Below are positions 8,811-17,343 of a stretch of DNA of 64,000 nucleotides, piece by piece (within the stretch, counting starts at the first letter, position 1; each line of letters opens with the position of its first letter). The notes beneath the pieces were generated by a model that saw only the letters and a program-made list of their open reading frames with translations, did not search any database and had not been told where the DNA came from. Both the position numbers and the translations under genes were made by a program. Location of the stretch: positions 62,001-126,000 of the forward strand of contig NZ_JAHRXF010000002.1 in assembly GCF_019104725.1 (NCBI RefSeq). Reading direction: 5' to 3'. The DNA comes from Streptomyces corallincola (lineage in GTDB: Bacteria; Actinomycetota; Actinomycetes; Streptomycetales; Streptomycetaceae).

Positions 8811-8884
8811 TCCCTCGTAAGGGAGTCTCAGCGTCGGGACCCGTAGCGACGCTGTGACGCGCGCTGCCCGAACCATCGGCAGCG
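8811..8884 (-). promoter_or_regulatory. hairpin cluster in the long leader of corA (candidate structured RNA)
   Basis: Three stems lie in a row in the 473-base gap between corA and the divergent SUFU gene: 8811-8824 (5 bp, TCCCT/AGGGA), 8829-8854 (8 bp, CAGCGTCG/CGACGCTG) and 8862-8884 (7 bp, CGCTGCC/GGCAGCG). They sit 330-410 bases upstream of the corA start. The conserved sequence of the M-box magnesium riboswitch was looked for and not recognised. The strand is uncertain because inverted repeats read the same way on both strands. The rest of the gap shows no gene that I can support. Confidence 0.3.
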
Positions 8885-8948
8885 TAGCAGTCGGCTTCTC
8901 TGTCAAGGCGCCGCTTTGCCCGCCACTGACGAGTTCTATGCTCGCCGC

Positions 8949-9545
8949 ATGGCTGATGTCCTTCCCCTCACCGAGGCCCGGCTGACCACCGCGCTGGGCG
9001 CGCCGGACGCGCGCGCCGCCGTCACCTTCCTCGGCACGGACCGCATCGAGGTGCTCCGGTTCCGCGAGGGGGACCTCGTCCGGTACGCCACGCTCGGCAT
9101 GTCCGCGCACCCCATGAGCGACCCCACCGCGCTGGTCGCGGACCCCGTCGCCGGTCCCCGCGCCGAACTGGTCCTCACGGTGCGCGCGGGCGTCGCCGAC
9201 ACCGACCGGGTGCTCAGGCCGCTCGCCGTGCTGGCCGCGTCCCCGCAGGTCGAGGGGGTGGTCGTGGCGCCCGGCGCGTCCCTGGACACCGGTGGCCCGC
9301 TGTGGCCCGGCGCCCCCTTCACCTCGGTGCTGGTCGGCGAGCCCGGCGGCCTGGTCGAGGACCTGGAACTGGACGCCCCGCTGGAGGCCGTACGGTTCCT
9401 GCCGCTGCTGCCGATGACGCCGAACGAGGCCGCCTGGAAGCGGGTGCACGGCGCGCGGGCGCTGCACGAGCAGTGGCTCGCACACGGCACCGATCTACGC
9501 GACCCGGCCCGCCGCTCCGCCCCCCTGGACACCCCGGCGGCGTGA
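8949..9545 (+). CDS. SUFU (suppressor of fused) domain protein
   Basis: A 198-residue protein of the bacterial SUFU-like family. Supporting stretches are VTFLGTDRIEVLRFREGDLVRYATLGMS early on, TLGMSAHPM, and the later LPLLPMTPNEAAWKRVHG, typical of the family's conserved end (pressure-like loop LLPMTPxE). Bacterial SUFU proteins are of unknown role; some act as immunity proteins to toxins, but no toxin gene is adjacent. ATG at 8949 (MADVLPLTEA) is chosen over the in-frame start at 8916. No signal peptide or membrane segment is seen. Confidence 0.8.
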   Translation: MADVLPLTEARLTTALGAPDARAAVTFLGTDRIEVLRFREGDLVRYATLGMSAHPMSDPTALVADPVAGPRAELVLTVRAGVADTDRVLRPLAVLAASPQVEGVVVAPGASLDTGGPLWPGAPFTSVLVGEPGGLVEDLELDAPLEAVRFLPLLPMTPNEAAWKRVHGARALHEQWLAHGTDLRDPARRSAPLDTPAA

Positions 9546-9697
9546 GCAAGCTCACCAAGACATCGCGCGGTCAAGGGAGTTGACGCCCGGCCGGGGACCG
9601 GCCACCCGACCGCGCGGCCGGGGGCGCCGACGCGGGGCGCGGCCGGGCGGGTGATCGTCCTTGACGCGGGCCGGTCCGGGGAGGACCGTGGGGCTCT

Positions 9698-10339
9698 ATG
9701 AGGGGCGAACCCAGTTGCCCGAAGTGTGGTGGCCGGGTCCGGGCTCCCGGACTCTTCGCCGACGCCTGGCAGTGCGACGCGCACGGGGCGGTCCACCCCA
9801 TGCAGCCCGTGATACCGCCGAGCGTCGATGCGCTGGGCGCCGTGGTGCACCGCACCCGCGTCCCCGTCTGGATGCCGTGGCCGCTCCCCGTCGGCTGGCT
9901 GTTCACCGGCGTGGCCGGTGCGGGTGACGACCGGAGCGGCGGCCGGGCCAGCGCCGTCGCCTGCTCGGGCCCCGGCCCGCTCGGCGGCGCCGGGGAGATG
10001 ATCCTCGTCGCGGAGGAGCTGGGCGTCGGACTCGGCGCACGCTACGCGGGCATCGACGGCCCCGACCCCGGCGCCCTGCTGGACATGGAGAAGCCCCCGG
10101 AGGCGAAGGTGCTCGCCGCCGGTCGTCCCACCCCGCTCTGGCACGTCCACCGGGCACCCGGCGACCGCGCGGTCTTCGCGGGCGAGGCGCTCGGCATGTG
10201 GCTGTGGGCGGTGATGTGGCCCGAGCAGGCGGGGCTGCTGATGTACGACGAGCTGGTGCTGACCGATCTGCGCGACGCGGGCGCCGAACTCGACCTCGTC
10301 CCCTGCGGCGCGCTGTCCCCCCGGCTGCTGGGGCCGTGA
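9698..10339 (+). CDS. DUF6758 family protein with N-terminal zinc ribbon
   Basis: A 213-residue protein of a family common in Streptomyces. It starts MRGEPSCPKCGGRVRAPG, giving a CxxC pair, followed by WQCDAHG, so one zinc-ribbon-like knuckle is likely. The centre (VPVWMPWPLPVGWLFTGVAGAGDD) is a conserved Trp/Pro block. The C-terminal half has GEALGMWLWAVMWPEQAGLLMYDEL, which is hydrophobic but probably structural rather than a membrane helix. Function is unknown. It stands before the PHP phosphoesterase gene on the same strand with a 156-base gap. The 152 bases before it hold no other gene that I can support. Confidence 0.75.
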   Translation: MRGEPSCPKCGGRVRAPGLFADAWQCDAHGAVHPMQPVIPPSVDALGAVVHRTRVPVWMPWPLPVGWLFTGVAGAGDDRSGGRASAVACSGPGPLGGAGEMILVAEELGVGLGARYAGIDGPDPGALLDMEKPPEAKVLAAGRPTPLWHVHRAPGDRAVFAGEALGMWLWAVMWPEQAGLLMYDELVLTDLRDAGAELDLVPCGALSPRLLGP

Positions 10340-10495
10340 ACCGGGGCGCCCGCAGTGCGGTGGCGCCGTGGGAGAGCCGGGGGCAAGGGGCGGCGGTGTA
10401 GGGGGCGCAGGGCGGGTGGGGGGCTGACCGGAGCACGGAGACGCGAAGGCTATCCTTGGGTGTCCCCTTCCGTCCCGTTCCCGTCCGGAGTCGCC

Positions 10496-11353
10496 GTGCG
10501 CATCGACCTGCACTGCCACTCCACGGCGTCCGACGGCACGGACACCCCGGCCGAGCTGGTGCGCGGCGCGGCCGCCGCCGGGCTGGACGTCGTCGCCCTC
10601 ACCGACCACGACACCACCCGCGGGTACGCCGAGGCCACGGCCGCGCTGCCGGGCGGGCTGACCCTGGTCACCGGTGCCGAGCTGTCCTGCCGGGTGGACG
10701 GTGTCCCGATGCATCTGCTCGCCTATCTCTTCGATCCCGAGGAGCCCGCACTGCTCGCCGAGCGCGAGCTGGTCCGGGACGACCGGGTGCCGCGCGCCCG
10801 CGCGATGGTGGCGAAGCTGAACGGCCTCGGGGTGCCCGTCACCTGGGAGCAGGTGGACCGGATCGCCGCCGGGGGTTCGGTGGGCCGACCGCACGTGGCG
10901 ACCGCCCTGGTGGAGCTGGGTGTGGTGGAGACGGTGAGCGACGCGTTCACCCCGGACTGGCTCGCCGACGGCGGGCGGGCCCACGCGCCCAAGCACGAGA
11001 CCGATCCGTTCGAGGCGATCCGGCTGGTCAGGGGCGCGGGCGGGGTCACCGTCCTCGCCCACCCGGCCGCCGCCAAGCGGGGCCGCACGGTCCCGGAGGA
11101 GACCGTCGCCGCGCTCGCCTCGGCCGGACTCGACGGCATCGAGGTCGAGCACACCGACCACGACCCCGCCGCCCGCGCCCGGCTGCGCTCGCTCGCCGCC
11201 GACCTCGGGCTGCTGGTCACCGGGTCCTCCGACTACCACGGCAGCCGCAAGACCGTCGCGCTCGGCGAGAACACGACCGACCCCGAGGTGTACGGGGAGA
11301 TCGTGCGGCGGGCCACCGGCGCGTTCCCGGTCCCCGGAGCCGGCGGAGCCTGA
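10496..11353 (+). CDS. PHP-domain phosphoesterase (nucleotidase/RNase AM-like)
   Basis: A 285-residue metal-dependent phosphoesterase. It begins MRIDLHCHSTASDGTDTP, the classical PHP motif HxH (H6, H8), followed by ALTDHDT (second metal motif), an Asp/Glu pair around TGAELSC, VLAHPAA, and GSSDYHG near the C-terminus, so all PHP metal motifs are present. The close family is the stand-alone PHP enzyme that hydrolyses 3',5'-nucleoside bisphosphates or trims RNA 5' ends; which substrate applies cannot be told. GTG at 10496 is chosen because the HCH motif must lie near the N-terminus. Confidence 0.88.
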   Translation: MRIDLHCHSTASDGTDTPAELVRGAAAAGLDVVALTDHDTTRGYAEATAALPGGLTLVTGAELSCRVDGVPMHLLAYLFDPEEPALLAERELVRDDRVPRARAMVAKLNGLGVPVTWEQVDRIAAGGSVGRPHVATALVELGVVETVSDAFTPDWLADGGRAHAPKHETDPFEAIRLVRGAGGVTVLAHPAAAKRGRTVPEETVAALASAGLDGIEVEHTDHDPAARARLRSLAADLGLLVTGSSDYHGSRKTVALGENTTDPEVYGEIVRRATGAFPVPGAGGA

Positions 11354-11600
11354 CCCCTTCCCATACCTCCGGGCGCTTCTCCCGCTCCGGGGTCACCCTG
11401 GCCCGACATCGACCGGAATACCTGATTCCGGATCAAGCGGCCCCGGCCCCGGACGCGGACCCGAATCTCCCGACCCGCCACCGGACCACCGGGTCCACCC
11501 GGTCACGCCGGTCCTCCCGGCCCCCGTGGCCGCCCCCGGCGCGGGCACCGACCGCGCCGTCTCCCCCGTTCACCCTCTTACGCAAGGCCCGTACCACCCC

Positions 11601-12206
11601 ATGTTCGACCTCGCCGTGTTCGGCTCCCTGTTCCTGACCCTGTTCGTCATCATGGACCCGCCGGGGATCACCCCGATCTTCCTGGCGCTGACCGCGGGAC
11701 GCCCCGCGAAGGTCCAGCGCCGGATGGCCCTCCAGGCCGTCTGTGTCGCCGGTGGCGTGATCGCCACGTTCGGCGTGCTGGGCCACCAGATCCTCGACTA
11801 CCTGCACGTCTCGGTGCCCGCGCTGATGATCTCCGGCGGGCTGCTGCTCCTGCTGATCGCGCTGGACCTGCTCACCGGCAAGACCGACGAGCCCAAGCAG
11901 ACCAAGGACGTCAACGTCGCCCTCGTGCCGCTCGGCATGCCGCTGCTCGCCGGGCCGGGAGCCATCGTGTCGGTGATCCTCGCCGTGCAGAAGGCGGGGA
12001 GTGTCGCCACGCAGGTCTCGGTGTGGTCCGCGATCCTGGCCATCCACGTCGTGCTGTGGCTGGTGATGCGCTACTCGCTGCTGATCATCCGCGTGATCAA
12101 GGACGGCGGTGTCGTCCTGGTGACCCGGCTCGCGGGCATGATGCTCTCCGCGATCGCCGTGCAGCAGATCATCAACGGGGTCACTCAGGTGATCCGGGGG
12201 AGCTGA
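11601..12206 (+). CDS. MarC family integral membrane protein
   Basis: A 201-residue protein with about six membrane helices. The N-terminus MFDLAVFGSLFLTLFVIMDP is followed by PGITPIFLALTAG, the conserved block of MarC/YchE proteins, and a second copy-like block MPLLAGPGAIVSVIL occurs after residue 110, consistent with the internal duplication of this family. Despite the name, a role in multiple antibiotic resistance is not supported in other bacteria and the transported substrate is unknown. ATG at 11601 fits the family N-terminus; an in-frame start at 11526 adds only a Pro-rich tail. The 247 bases between the PHP gene and this start hold no gene that I can support. Confidence 0.87.
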   Translation: MFDLAVFGSLFLTLFVIMDPPGITPIFLALTAGRPAKVQRRMALQAVCVAGGVIATFGVLGHQILDYLHVSVPALMISGGLLLLLIALDLLTGKTDEPKQTKDVNVALVPLGMPLLAGPGAIVSVILAVQKAGSVATQVSVWSAILAIHVVLWLVMRYSLLIIRVIKDGGVVLVTRLAGMMLSAIAVQQIINGVTQVIRGS

Positions 12207-12239
12207 GAGCGTTGGCTCGGCTCCCCCGGAAGACGTGAG

Positions 12240-12392
12240 TTACGAGGCCGGGGTGTCGGCCGGGCGGATCCACAGGCGCTGCCCGATGGCGGCGGCCTGC
12301 TGCACGATCCGGTTGACGGAGGCGGCGTCCACGACGGTGCTGTCCACGGGCGTGCCGTTGACCTCGTCGAGTCGCATGATCTCGAAGCGCAT
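12240..12392 (-). CDS. 50-residue conserved-looking microprotein
   Basis: A short gene starting MRFEIMRLDEVNGTPVDSTV and ending WIRPADTPAS. It has a good ribosome site (GGGAGAAG upstream of the ATG at 12392), high G/C at third positions, and a compact amphipathic helix (DAASVNRIVQQAAAIGQRL). No cysteines, signal peptide or membrane segment. I cannot name a family. It is convergent with marC, and its 5' side faces the NYN gene across an AT-rich gap, so the two share an upstream region. Confidence 0.7.
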   Translation of the reverse strand: MRFEIMRLDEVNGTPVDSTVVDAASVNRIVQQAAAIGQRLWIRPADTPAS

Positions 12393-12597
12393 GGGCTTCT
12401 CCCTTCGTCTGGTCATCCTCCTGCGGAGAACTACTGGGTTTCTGTGTCCGTACTGAGTCAACGGGAACCGCCCGAAGAACATTCCCTACGCTAAGGAAAT
12501 TTTTCGAACGACTAATTACTGACCGGTAAGCGGTGTGTTACGGGACCCAGCGGGACCGGTTGTGTTCGCAGCGTGACCGACAGGACAATGGGAAGCG
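12393..12597. promoter_or_regulatory. AT-rich divergent promoter region
   Basis: This 205-base gap between the divergent microprotein and NYN genes is much richer in A and T than the surroundings, especially 12490-12530 (AAGGAAATTTTTCGAACG and ACTAATTACTGACC). Such islands in this genome type usually mark strong promoters or regulator sites. I cannot assign -35 and -10 boxes with certainty. Confidence 0.45.
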
Positions 12598-13494
12598 ATG
12601 AACGACGACCTGGCGGCCCTCGCCGCCCGCATCGACCACGCCAACGAGCTGCTGCGGCGCATGCTCGCGGAGGTGGCCAAGACGCCGTCCACCCACGCGA
12701 TCTTCGTGGACGCGGGCTACCTCTACGCCGCCGCCGGACGGCTGGTCGCCGGGACCGAGGACCGCCGCGCCTTCGACCTCGACACCGAGGGCCTCATCGA
12801 CGCGCTGATCGACAAGGCCCGCACGATCTTCGCCGACAGCCGACTGCTGCGCGTCTACTGGTACGACGGCGCCCGGCGCCGCATCCACACCGCCGAGCAG
12901 CAGAGCATCGCGGAACTGCCCGACGTCAAGGTCCGGCTCGGCAACCTCAACGCCAACAACCAGCAGAAGGGCGTGGACTCCCTCATCCGCACCGACCTGG
13001 AGTCCCTCGCCCGGCACCGCGCCATCAGCGACGCGGCCCTGCTCGGCGGTGACGAGGACCTCGTCTCGGCGGTGGAGGCCGCGCAGGGGTACGGCGCGCG
13101 GGTGCACCTGTGGGGCATCGAGGCGCCCGAGGGACGCAACCAGGCCGAGCCGCTGCTCTGGGAGGTGGACAGCCAGCGCACCCTGGACCTCGACTTCTTC
13201 AAGCCGTACGTCTCCCGGCGCACCGCCGCCGTCCACGAGGCCGCGCCCGGTGTCCGGCCCACCCGCGACGACGTACGGTTCGTCGGCGCCCGGATCGCCG
13301 CGAAGTGGCTGGCCGAGCGGGGCCGTGAACCGATGGGCGAGCTGCTGCCCGGCCACCCGTACCTGCCGGGCTCGGTGGACCAGGATCTGCTGGTCGAGGC
13401 GGAAGGGCTGCTGGCGTACTCCCTGCGCGGCCAGGCGGATCTGCGGCGTGTGCTGCGGGACGGGTTCTGGGAGCACATCCAGACGCAGTTCTGA
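12598..13494 (+). CDS. NYN-domain ribonuclease-like protein
   Basis: A 298-residue protein. Residues about 35-180 form a NYN (PIN-like) nuclease domain: AIFVDAGYLY carries the first catalytic Asp, LRVYWYDGA the usual strand after it, KGVDSLIRTDL the second acidic site and ALLGGDEDLVSAVEAA the third (GGDxD), so the acidic triad is complete. The C-terminal part (about 215-298, with FVGARIAAKWLAERG and LLPGHPYLPGSVDQDLL) looks like a helical nucleic-acid-binding module. RNA processing or decay is the likely job; the target is unknown. ATG at 12598 follows GGAAGCG, a modest ribosome site. Confidence 0.85.
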   Translation: MNDDLAALAARIDHANELLRRMLAEVAKTPSTHAIFVDAGYLYAAAGRLVAGTEDRRAFDLDTEGLIDALIDKARTIFADSRLLRVYWYDGARRRIHTAEQQSIAELPDVKVRLGNLNANNQQKGVDSLIRTDLESLARHRAISDAALLGGDEDLVSAVEAAQGYGARVHLWGIEAPEGRNQAEPLLWEVDSQRTLDLDFFKPYVSRRTAAVHEAAPGVRPTRDDVRFVGARIAAKWLAERGREPMGELLPGHPYLPGSVDQDLLVEAEGLLAYSLRGQADLRRVLRDGFWEHIQTQF

Positions 13495-13526
13495 CCGGCC
13501 GTGGCTCCCGCGGGGTCCTGCGCCTC

Positions 13527-14426
13527 CTACGACTCCTGCGGCCGGGCGGGATGCGCGGGGTGGGCGTCCCAGAAGTCCGCCAGGGCGCGGGCCGTCTCCG
13601 CCGGGCGGTCGGTGTTGGGGGAGTGCTCCGCCCCCGCGATCACGGTCCGCCGCGCGCCCAGCCGCTCCGCCATCGCGTCCAGCAGCTCCACCGGCCACAC
13701 GTCGTCCCGCGCCCCGGACAGCACGTGGTACGGCAGTCCCCGCGCCGCGAGTTCCGCGACCCGGTCCGGCTCGGTGCACAACTGGCGTCCGGTGACGACG
13801 AGTTGGGCCGGGCTGGTGGCGATCCAGCGGCGGCGCAGGTCCGCCCGGTCGGCCAGGCCGCCGTCCAGCCCGACCGCCCCGGAGTCCCCGCCCCGCTCCA
13901 TCGCCCGCATCGCGGCCCACACCTCGGCCGGGGTCAGCACCGCGAGCGCGTCCCGCAGCAGCTTCACCCGCTCCCGCTGCGGCGCCGAGATCTCCGCCGG
14001 GCCCGAGGACATCAGCGTGAGCGTGGCGAACGGGGTGGCGTCCATGAGCAGCGCGGCACGGGCCACGAGACCGCCCAGCGAGTGGCCCAGCAGATGCACG
14101 GGTGCGCCGACGGCCGCCGCCTGCGCGAGCACGTCACGTGCCAACTCGTCCTGCGCGTAAGGGGTTTCGTCGTCCGTCGGACCCGCCGACTCGAACTGCC
14201 CCCGCCCGTCCACGGCGACCGTACGGTATCCGCGCGCGGCCAGCGGGGCGTGCAGCGGGTTGAAGTCCTCCTTGCTCCCGGTGTAGCCCGGCAGCAGCAG
14301 GACGACCCCGCGCGCCGCCACGCCCTCCGCCACGGCGCCGTCCACCACCGCGAACTCCCCGCGCGCGGTCCGCAGCGCGTGGGCGCGGGCACCGGGGGGC
14401 GGGACGAAGGTGTCGGGTCGGCTCAT
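13527..14426 (-). CDS. alpha/beta-fold hydrolase
   Basis: A 299-residue cytoplasmic alpha/beta hydrolase. The oxyanion strand LLLPGYTGSKEDF is followed by YRTVAVDGRGQFES, the nucleophile elbow LLGHSLGGLVAR (Ser in GHSLG), the acid region VLSGARDDVWPVELLDAM and the His in AGAEHSPNTDRP near the C-terminus, so the triad is complete. Closest by look are proline-iminopeptidase/lysophospholipase-like enzymes; no substrate can be assigned. It is convergent with the NYN gene, separated by 32 bases. Confidence 0.85.
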   Translation of the reverse strand: MSRPDTFVPPPGARAHALRTARGEFAVVDGAVAEGVAARGVVLLLPGYTGSKEDFNPLHAPLAARGYRTVAVDGRGQFESAGPTDDETPYAQDELARDVLAQAAAVGAPVHLLGHSLGGLVARAALLMDATPFATLTLMSSGPAEISAPQRERVKLLRDALAVLTPAEVWAAMRAMERGGDSGAVGLDGGLADRADLRRRWIATSPAQLVVTGRQLCTEPDRVAELAARGLPYHVLSGARDDVWPVELLDAMAERLGARRTVIAGAEHSPNTDRPAETARALADFWDAHPAHPARPQES

Positions 14427-14535
14427 GGGGAGAGGCTAACCGGCCGCCGGGGCGCGGGGGTTGCGGGGTGCGGGTCCGTACCGGCCGGGGTCCGGGCGGC
14501 TCTCCGGGACCGTGCCGCGGTACCGGAGAAACGCC

Positions 14536-14572
14536 GGTTGCCCGGACCCCCTTGCCGGGGGGCCGGGCAACC
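14536..14572 (-). terminator. terminator of the DEAD-box helicase gene
   Basis: Arms GGTTGCCCGG (14536-14545) and CCGGGCAACC (14563-14572) pair perfectly, and after one mismatch five more C:G pairs extend the stem inward. It lies 18 bases past the stop codon of the minus-strand helicase gene. Confidence 0.75.
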
Positions 14573-14589
14573 TGGCGGTGACGCGGGGG

Positions 14590-15640
14590 TCAGGCTTCGG
14601 TGGCTTCCGGGGCCGCCGCGGCCTTGCGGGTGCGGCGGCGGGGCTTGGTCTCCGCCTCCGGTGCCTCGGTGGCCTGGGCGGGGATCTCCGCCACGACCGC
14701 CTTCACGGCCGCCTTGCGGGTCCGGCGCGGCTTGGCCTCCGCCACCACTGCGGCGTCCGCCGTCTCCACGACGGGCTCCGCCTTCTTCCGGGTGCGGCGC
14801 GGCTTCACCTCGGCCTCGGCGCCCTCGACGGCCACCGGCTCGGCGGCGACGGCCTTGCGCGTGCGGCGCGGCTTGGCCTCCGTACCCTCGGCGGTCTCGA
14901 CGGCGGCGACGGCCGCCTTGCGGGTGCGGCGGGGCTTGGCCTCCGCCACCACGGCTTCGGCGACCTCCGCCGTCTCCGCGACGGGCTCCGCCTTCTTCCG
15001 GGTCCGGCGCGGCTTGGTCTCCACCGGCTCCGCGGTGTCGGCCACGGCCTCCGCCGTCGCCACGACGGGCTCCGCCTTCTTGCGGGTGCGGCGCGGCTTA
15101 ACCTCCGTGGCCTCCGTACCCTCCGCCGTCTCGACGGCGGTCACGGCGGCGGCGGCCTTGCGGGTGCGGCGCGGCTTGGTCGCGGCCGGAGCCTCGGCCG
15201 CCACCTCCACCGGAGCCTCGGCCGCCACGGGCTCGGCCACCGGGGCGGCGGCCTCCACGGTCGGCGCCGCCTGCTCCGCCGCCGGGCGGCGGGTGCGGCG
15301 ACGGCGCGGCTGCTGGGGCTCGGTGGCCTCCACCGTCTCCACGGCCTCGACCGCGGCCTCGGCGGGTGCGGCGGCGACGGCGGCCTCGGTCACCGGCGCG
15401 CCCTGCGCCGCACCACGGGTGCGGCGACGGCGGCGCGGGGTGCGCGGACCGGCCGTCTCCTCGACGGGACCGGCGGCGGGCGCCGACGCGGCCGGGGCGA
15501 CGGCGTCCAGCTGGGCTCCGCCGCGCGTACGGCGGCGGTTGCGCGGGGTGCGGGTCCGCTCGCGCTCGGCCGGAGCCGAAGCCGGGGCCGGGGTCTCGCG
15601 GTCGGGGCGTCCGCCCCGCCCGCCGCGACCGCCGCGCGCA
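14590..15640 (-). repeat. in-frame repeats encoding basic KPRRTRK units
   Basis: The 3' part of the helicase gene holds about ten imperfect repeats whose core encodes KPRRTRKA or KPRRTRKK, spaced by 15-30 residues of acidic/Ala-rich sequence (AVETAEGTE, EPVVETADA). The DNA copies are similar enough (for example the recurring GCGGGTGCGGCGCGGCTTGG) that copy number may vary between strains. Confidence 0.85.
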
Positions 15641-16941
15641 CCGCGCCCGCCGGTCTCGCCCAGGTCCTCCAGCTCCTCCGCCGCGAGGCCCGCGCGGGTC
15701 CGCTCCGAGCGGGGCAGGACGCCCTTGGTGCCCTCGGGGATGCCGAGGTCGGAGAAGAGGTGCGGGGAGGTGGAGTACGTCTCCACCGGGTCGTTGAAGT
15801 CCAGCTCCAGCGCCTTGTTGATCAGCTGCCAGCGCGGGATGTCGTCCCAGTCCACGAAGGTGACGGCGGTACCCTTCGCGCCCGCGCGGCCGGTGCGGCC
15901 CACGCGGTGCAGATACGTCTTCTCGTCCTCGGGGGACTGGTAGTTGATGACGTGCGTGACACCGCCGACGTCGATGCCGCGCGCGGCCACGTCGGTGCAG
16001 ACCAGCACGTCCACCTTGCCGTTGCGGAAGGCGCGCAGCGCCTGCTCGCGGGCGCCCTGCCCGAGGTCGCCGTGGACCGCGCCGGAGGCGAACCCGCGCC
16101 GCTGGAGCTGCTCGGCGATGTCGGCGGCCGTGCGCTTGGTACGGCAGAAGATCATCGCCAGCCCGCGCCCGTCGGCCTGGAGGATGCGGGCGATCATCTC
16201 CGGCTTGTCCATCGAGTGGCCCCGGTAGACGAACTGCTTGATGTTGGCGACTGTCGCGCCCTCGTCGTCCGGCGAGGTGGCGCGGATGTGGGTGGGGCGG
16301 GACATGTAGCGGCGGGCGAGACCGATGACCGCGCCCGGCATGGTCGCCGAGAACAGCATGGTCTGGCGGGACGCCGGGAGCATGTCCACGATCTTCTCGA
16401 CGTCGGGCAGGAAGCCCAGGTCGAGCATCTCGTCGGCCTCGTCCAGCACCAGGCACTTGACCTTCGAGAGGTCGAGCTTCTTCTGGCCCGCGAGGTCGAG
16501 CAGTCGGCCGGGGGTGCCGACCACGACATCGACGCCCTTGCGCAGCGCCTCGACCTGGGGTTCGTAGGCCCGGCCGCCGTAGATGGCGAGGACCCGTACG
16601 TTGCGGACCTTGCCCGCGGTGAGCAGGTCGTTGGTGACCTGGGTGCACAGCTCGCGGGTGGGGACCACCACGAGGGCCTGGGGTGCCTCGGTGAGCGCGG
16701 CGGGCTCGGCGCGGCCGGCCTCCACGTCGGCGGGGACGGTCACGCGCTCCAGGAGCGGCAGGCCGAAACCGAGCGTCTTGCCGGTGCCGGTCTTCGCCTG
16801 GCCGATGACGTCCGTGCCGGAGAGGGCGACGGGGAGGGTCATCTCCTGGATGGGAAAGGGGTTGACGATGCCGACTGCCTCAAGGGCTTCGGCGGTCTCG
16901 GGGAAAATACCGAGGTCTCGGAACGTCGTAGTCAGGGCCAT
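14590..16941 (-). CDS. DEAD-box RNA helicase with long basic repeat tail
   Basis: A 783-residue ATP-dependent RNA helicase, probably in ribosome assembly or RNA turnover. Residues 1-400 carry the full helicase core: Q motif around 28-33 (FPIQ), Walker A AKTGTGKT at 49-56, DEAD in VLDEADEML near 168, SAT near 197, and HRVGRTGR near 345. From about 440 to the end the protein is a disordered tail rich in Ala, Glu, Pro and Arg, with ten or so copies of a KPRRTRK-type unit, well beyond the usual length for this family. ATG at 16941 is chosen as the true N-terminus (MALTTTFRDLGIFPETAEAL). The 5' leader is long, as is common for cold-responsive helicases. Confidence 0.93.
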   Translation of the reverse strand: MALTTTFRDLGIFPETAEALEAVGIVNPFPIQEMTLPVALSGTDVIGQAKTGTGKTLGFGLPLLERVTVPADVEAGRAEPAALTEAPQALVVVPTRELCTQVTNDLLTAGKVRNVRVLAIYGGRAYEPQVEALRKGVDVVVGTPGRLLDLAGQKKLDLSKVKCLVLDEADEMLDLGFLPDVEKIVDMLPASRQTMLFSATMPGAVIGLARRYMSRPTHIRATSPDDEGATVANIKQFVYRGHSMDKPEMIARILQADGRGLAMIFCRTKRTAADIAEQLQRRGFASGAVHGDLGQGAREQALRAFRNGKVDVLVCTDVAARGIDVGGVTHVINYQSPEDEKTYLHRVGRTGRAGAKGTAVTFVDWDDIPRWQLINKALELDFNDPVETYSTSPHLFSDLGIPEGTKGVLPRSERTRAGLAAEELEDLGETGGRGARGGRGGRGGRPDRETPAPASAPAERERTRTPRNRRRTRGGAQLDAVAPAASAPAAGPVEETAGPRTPRRRRRTRGAAQGAPVTEAAVAAAPAEAAVEAVETVEATEPQQPRRRRTRRPAAEQAAPTVEAAAPVAEPVAAEAPVEVAAEAPAATKPRRTRKAAAAVTAVETAEGTEATEVKPRRTRKKAEPVVATAEAVADTAEPVETKPRRTRKKAEPVAETAEVAEAVVAEAKPRRTRKAAVAAVETAEGTEAKPRRTRKAVAAEPVAVEGAEAEVKPRRTRKKAEPVVETADAAVVAEAKPRRTRKAAVKAVVAEIPAQATEAPEAETKPRRRTRKAAAAPEATEA

Positions 16942-17343
16942 GCCTCTTCTGTGTACGCGGTGCGAGGCGAGCGCGGGGTCCGGGTCTGACCGTGCCGGGG
17001 ACGTCGGCCGCCGCGGGCGTACCACGGTGGTAGGCCGTGAGCCACGGGACCACTGCCGACGCTCTAGCGCTCGTACCGCTGAGGGTGTCCCTCCGGTCGT
17101 CGTACGGGAGAGCCGTACGGGCGGGGAGGGCTGTCGGTTCGGAGCCGATCGGGCCACCGACCGGGCATCCTCCATGCGTGCGGCCCGATCGGACACGTCG
17201 AACATCCTCGACGCACTCGGCAGGGCGCATTACCACCATACCCCGGATCGGCGCACATGCGTCGGCCCGTCCCGCCACGTAGTGGTCGTCACACTGCTCC
17301 GCCGTCGGCCCGGAGGGGACTCCCGGCCGACTATTGTGCGGCC
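16942..17343. promoter_or_regulatory. divergent intergenic region of helicase and ferritin-like genes
   Basis: A 402-base gap with no gene that I can support; translated frames here are Arg-rich and lack ribosome sites. It contains two small inverted repeats: ACCACGGTGGT near 17021-17031 and CGTACGG/CCGTACG at 17101-17107 and 17113-17119. The helicase leader on the minus strand probably occupies much of it. Confidence 0.45.

Noticed and set aside
8476..8948. M-box magnesium riboswitch upstream of corA
   Set aside because: The conserved core sequences of that RNA were not found on either strand, only generic hairpins.
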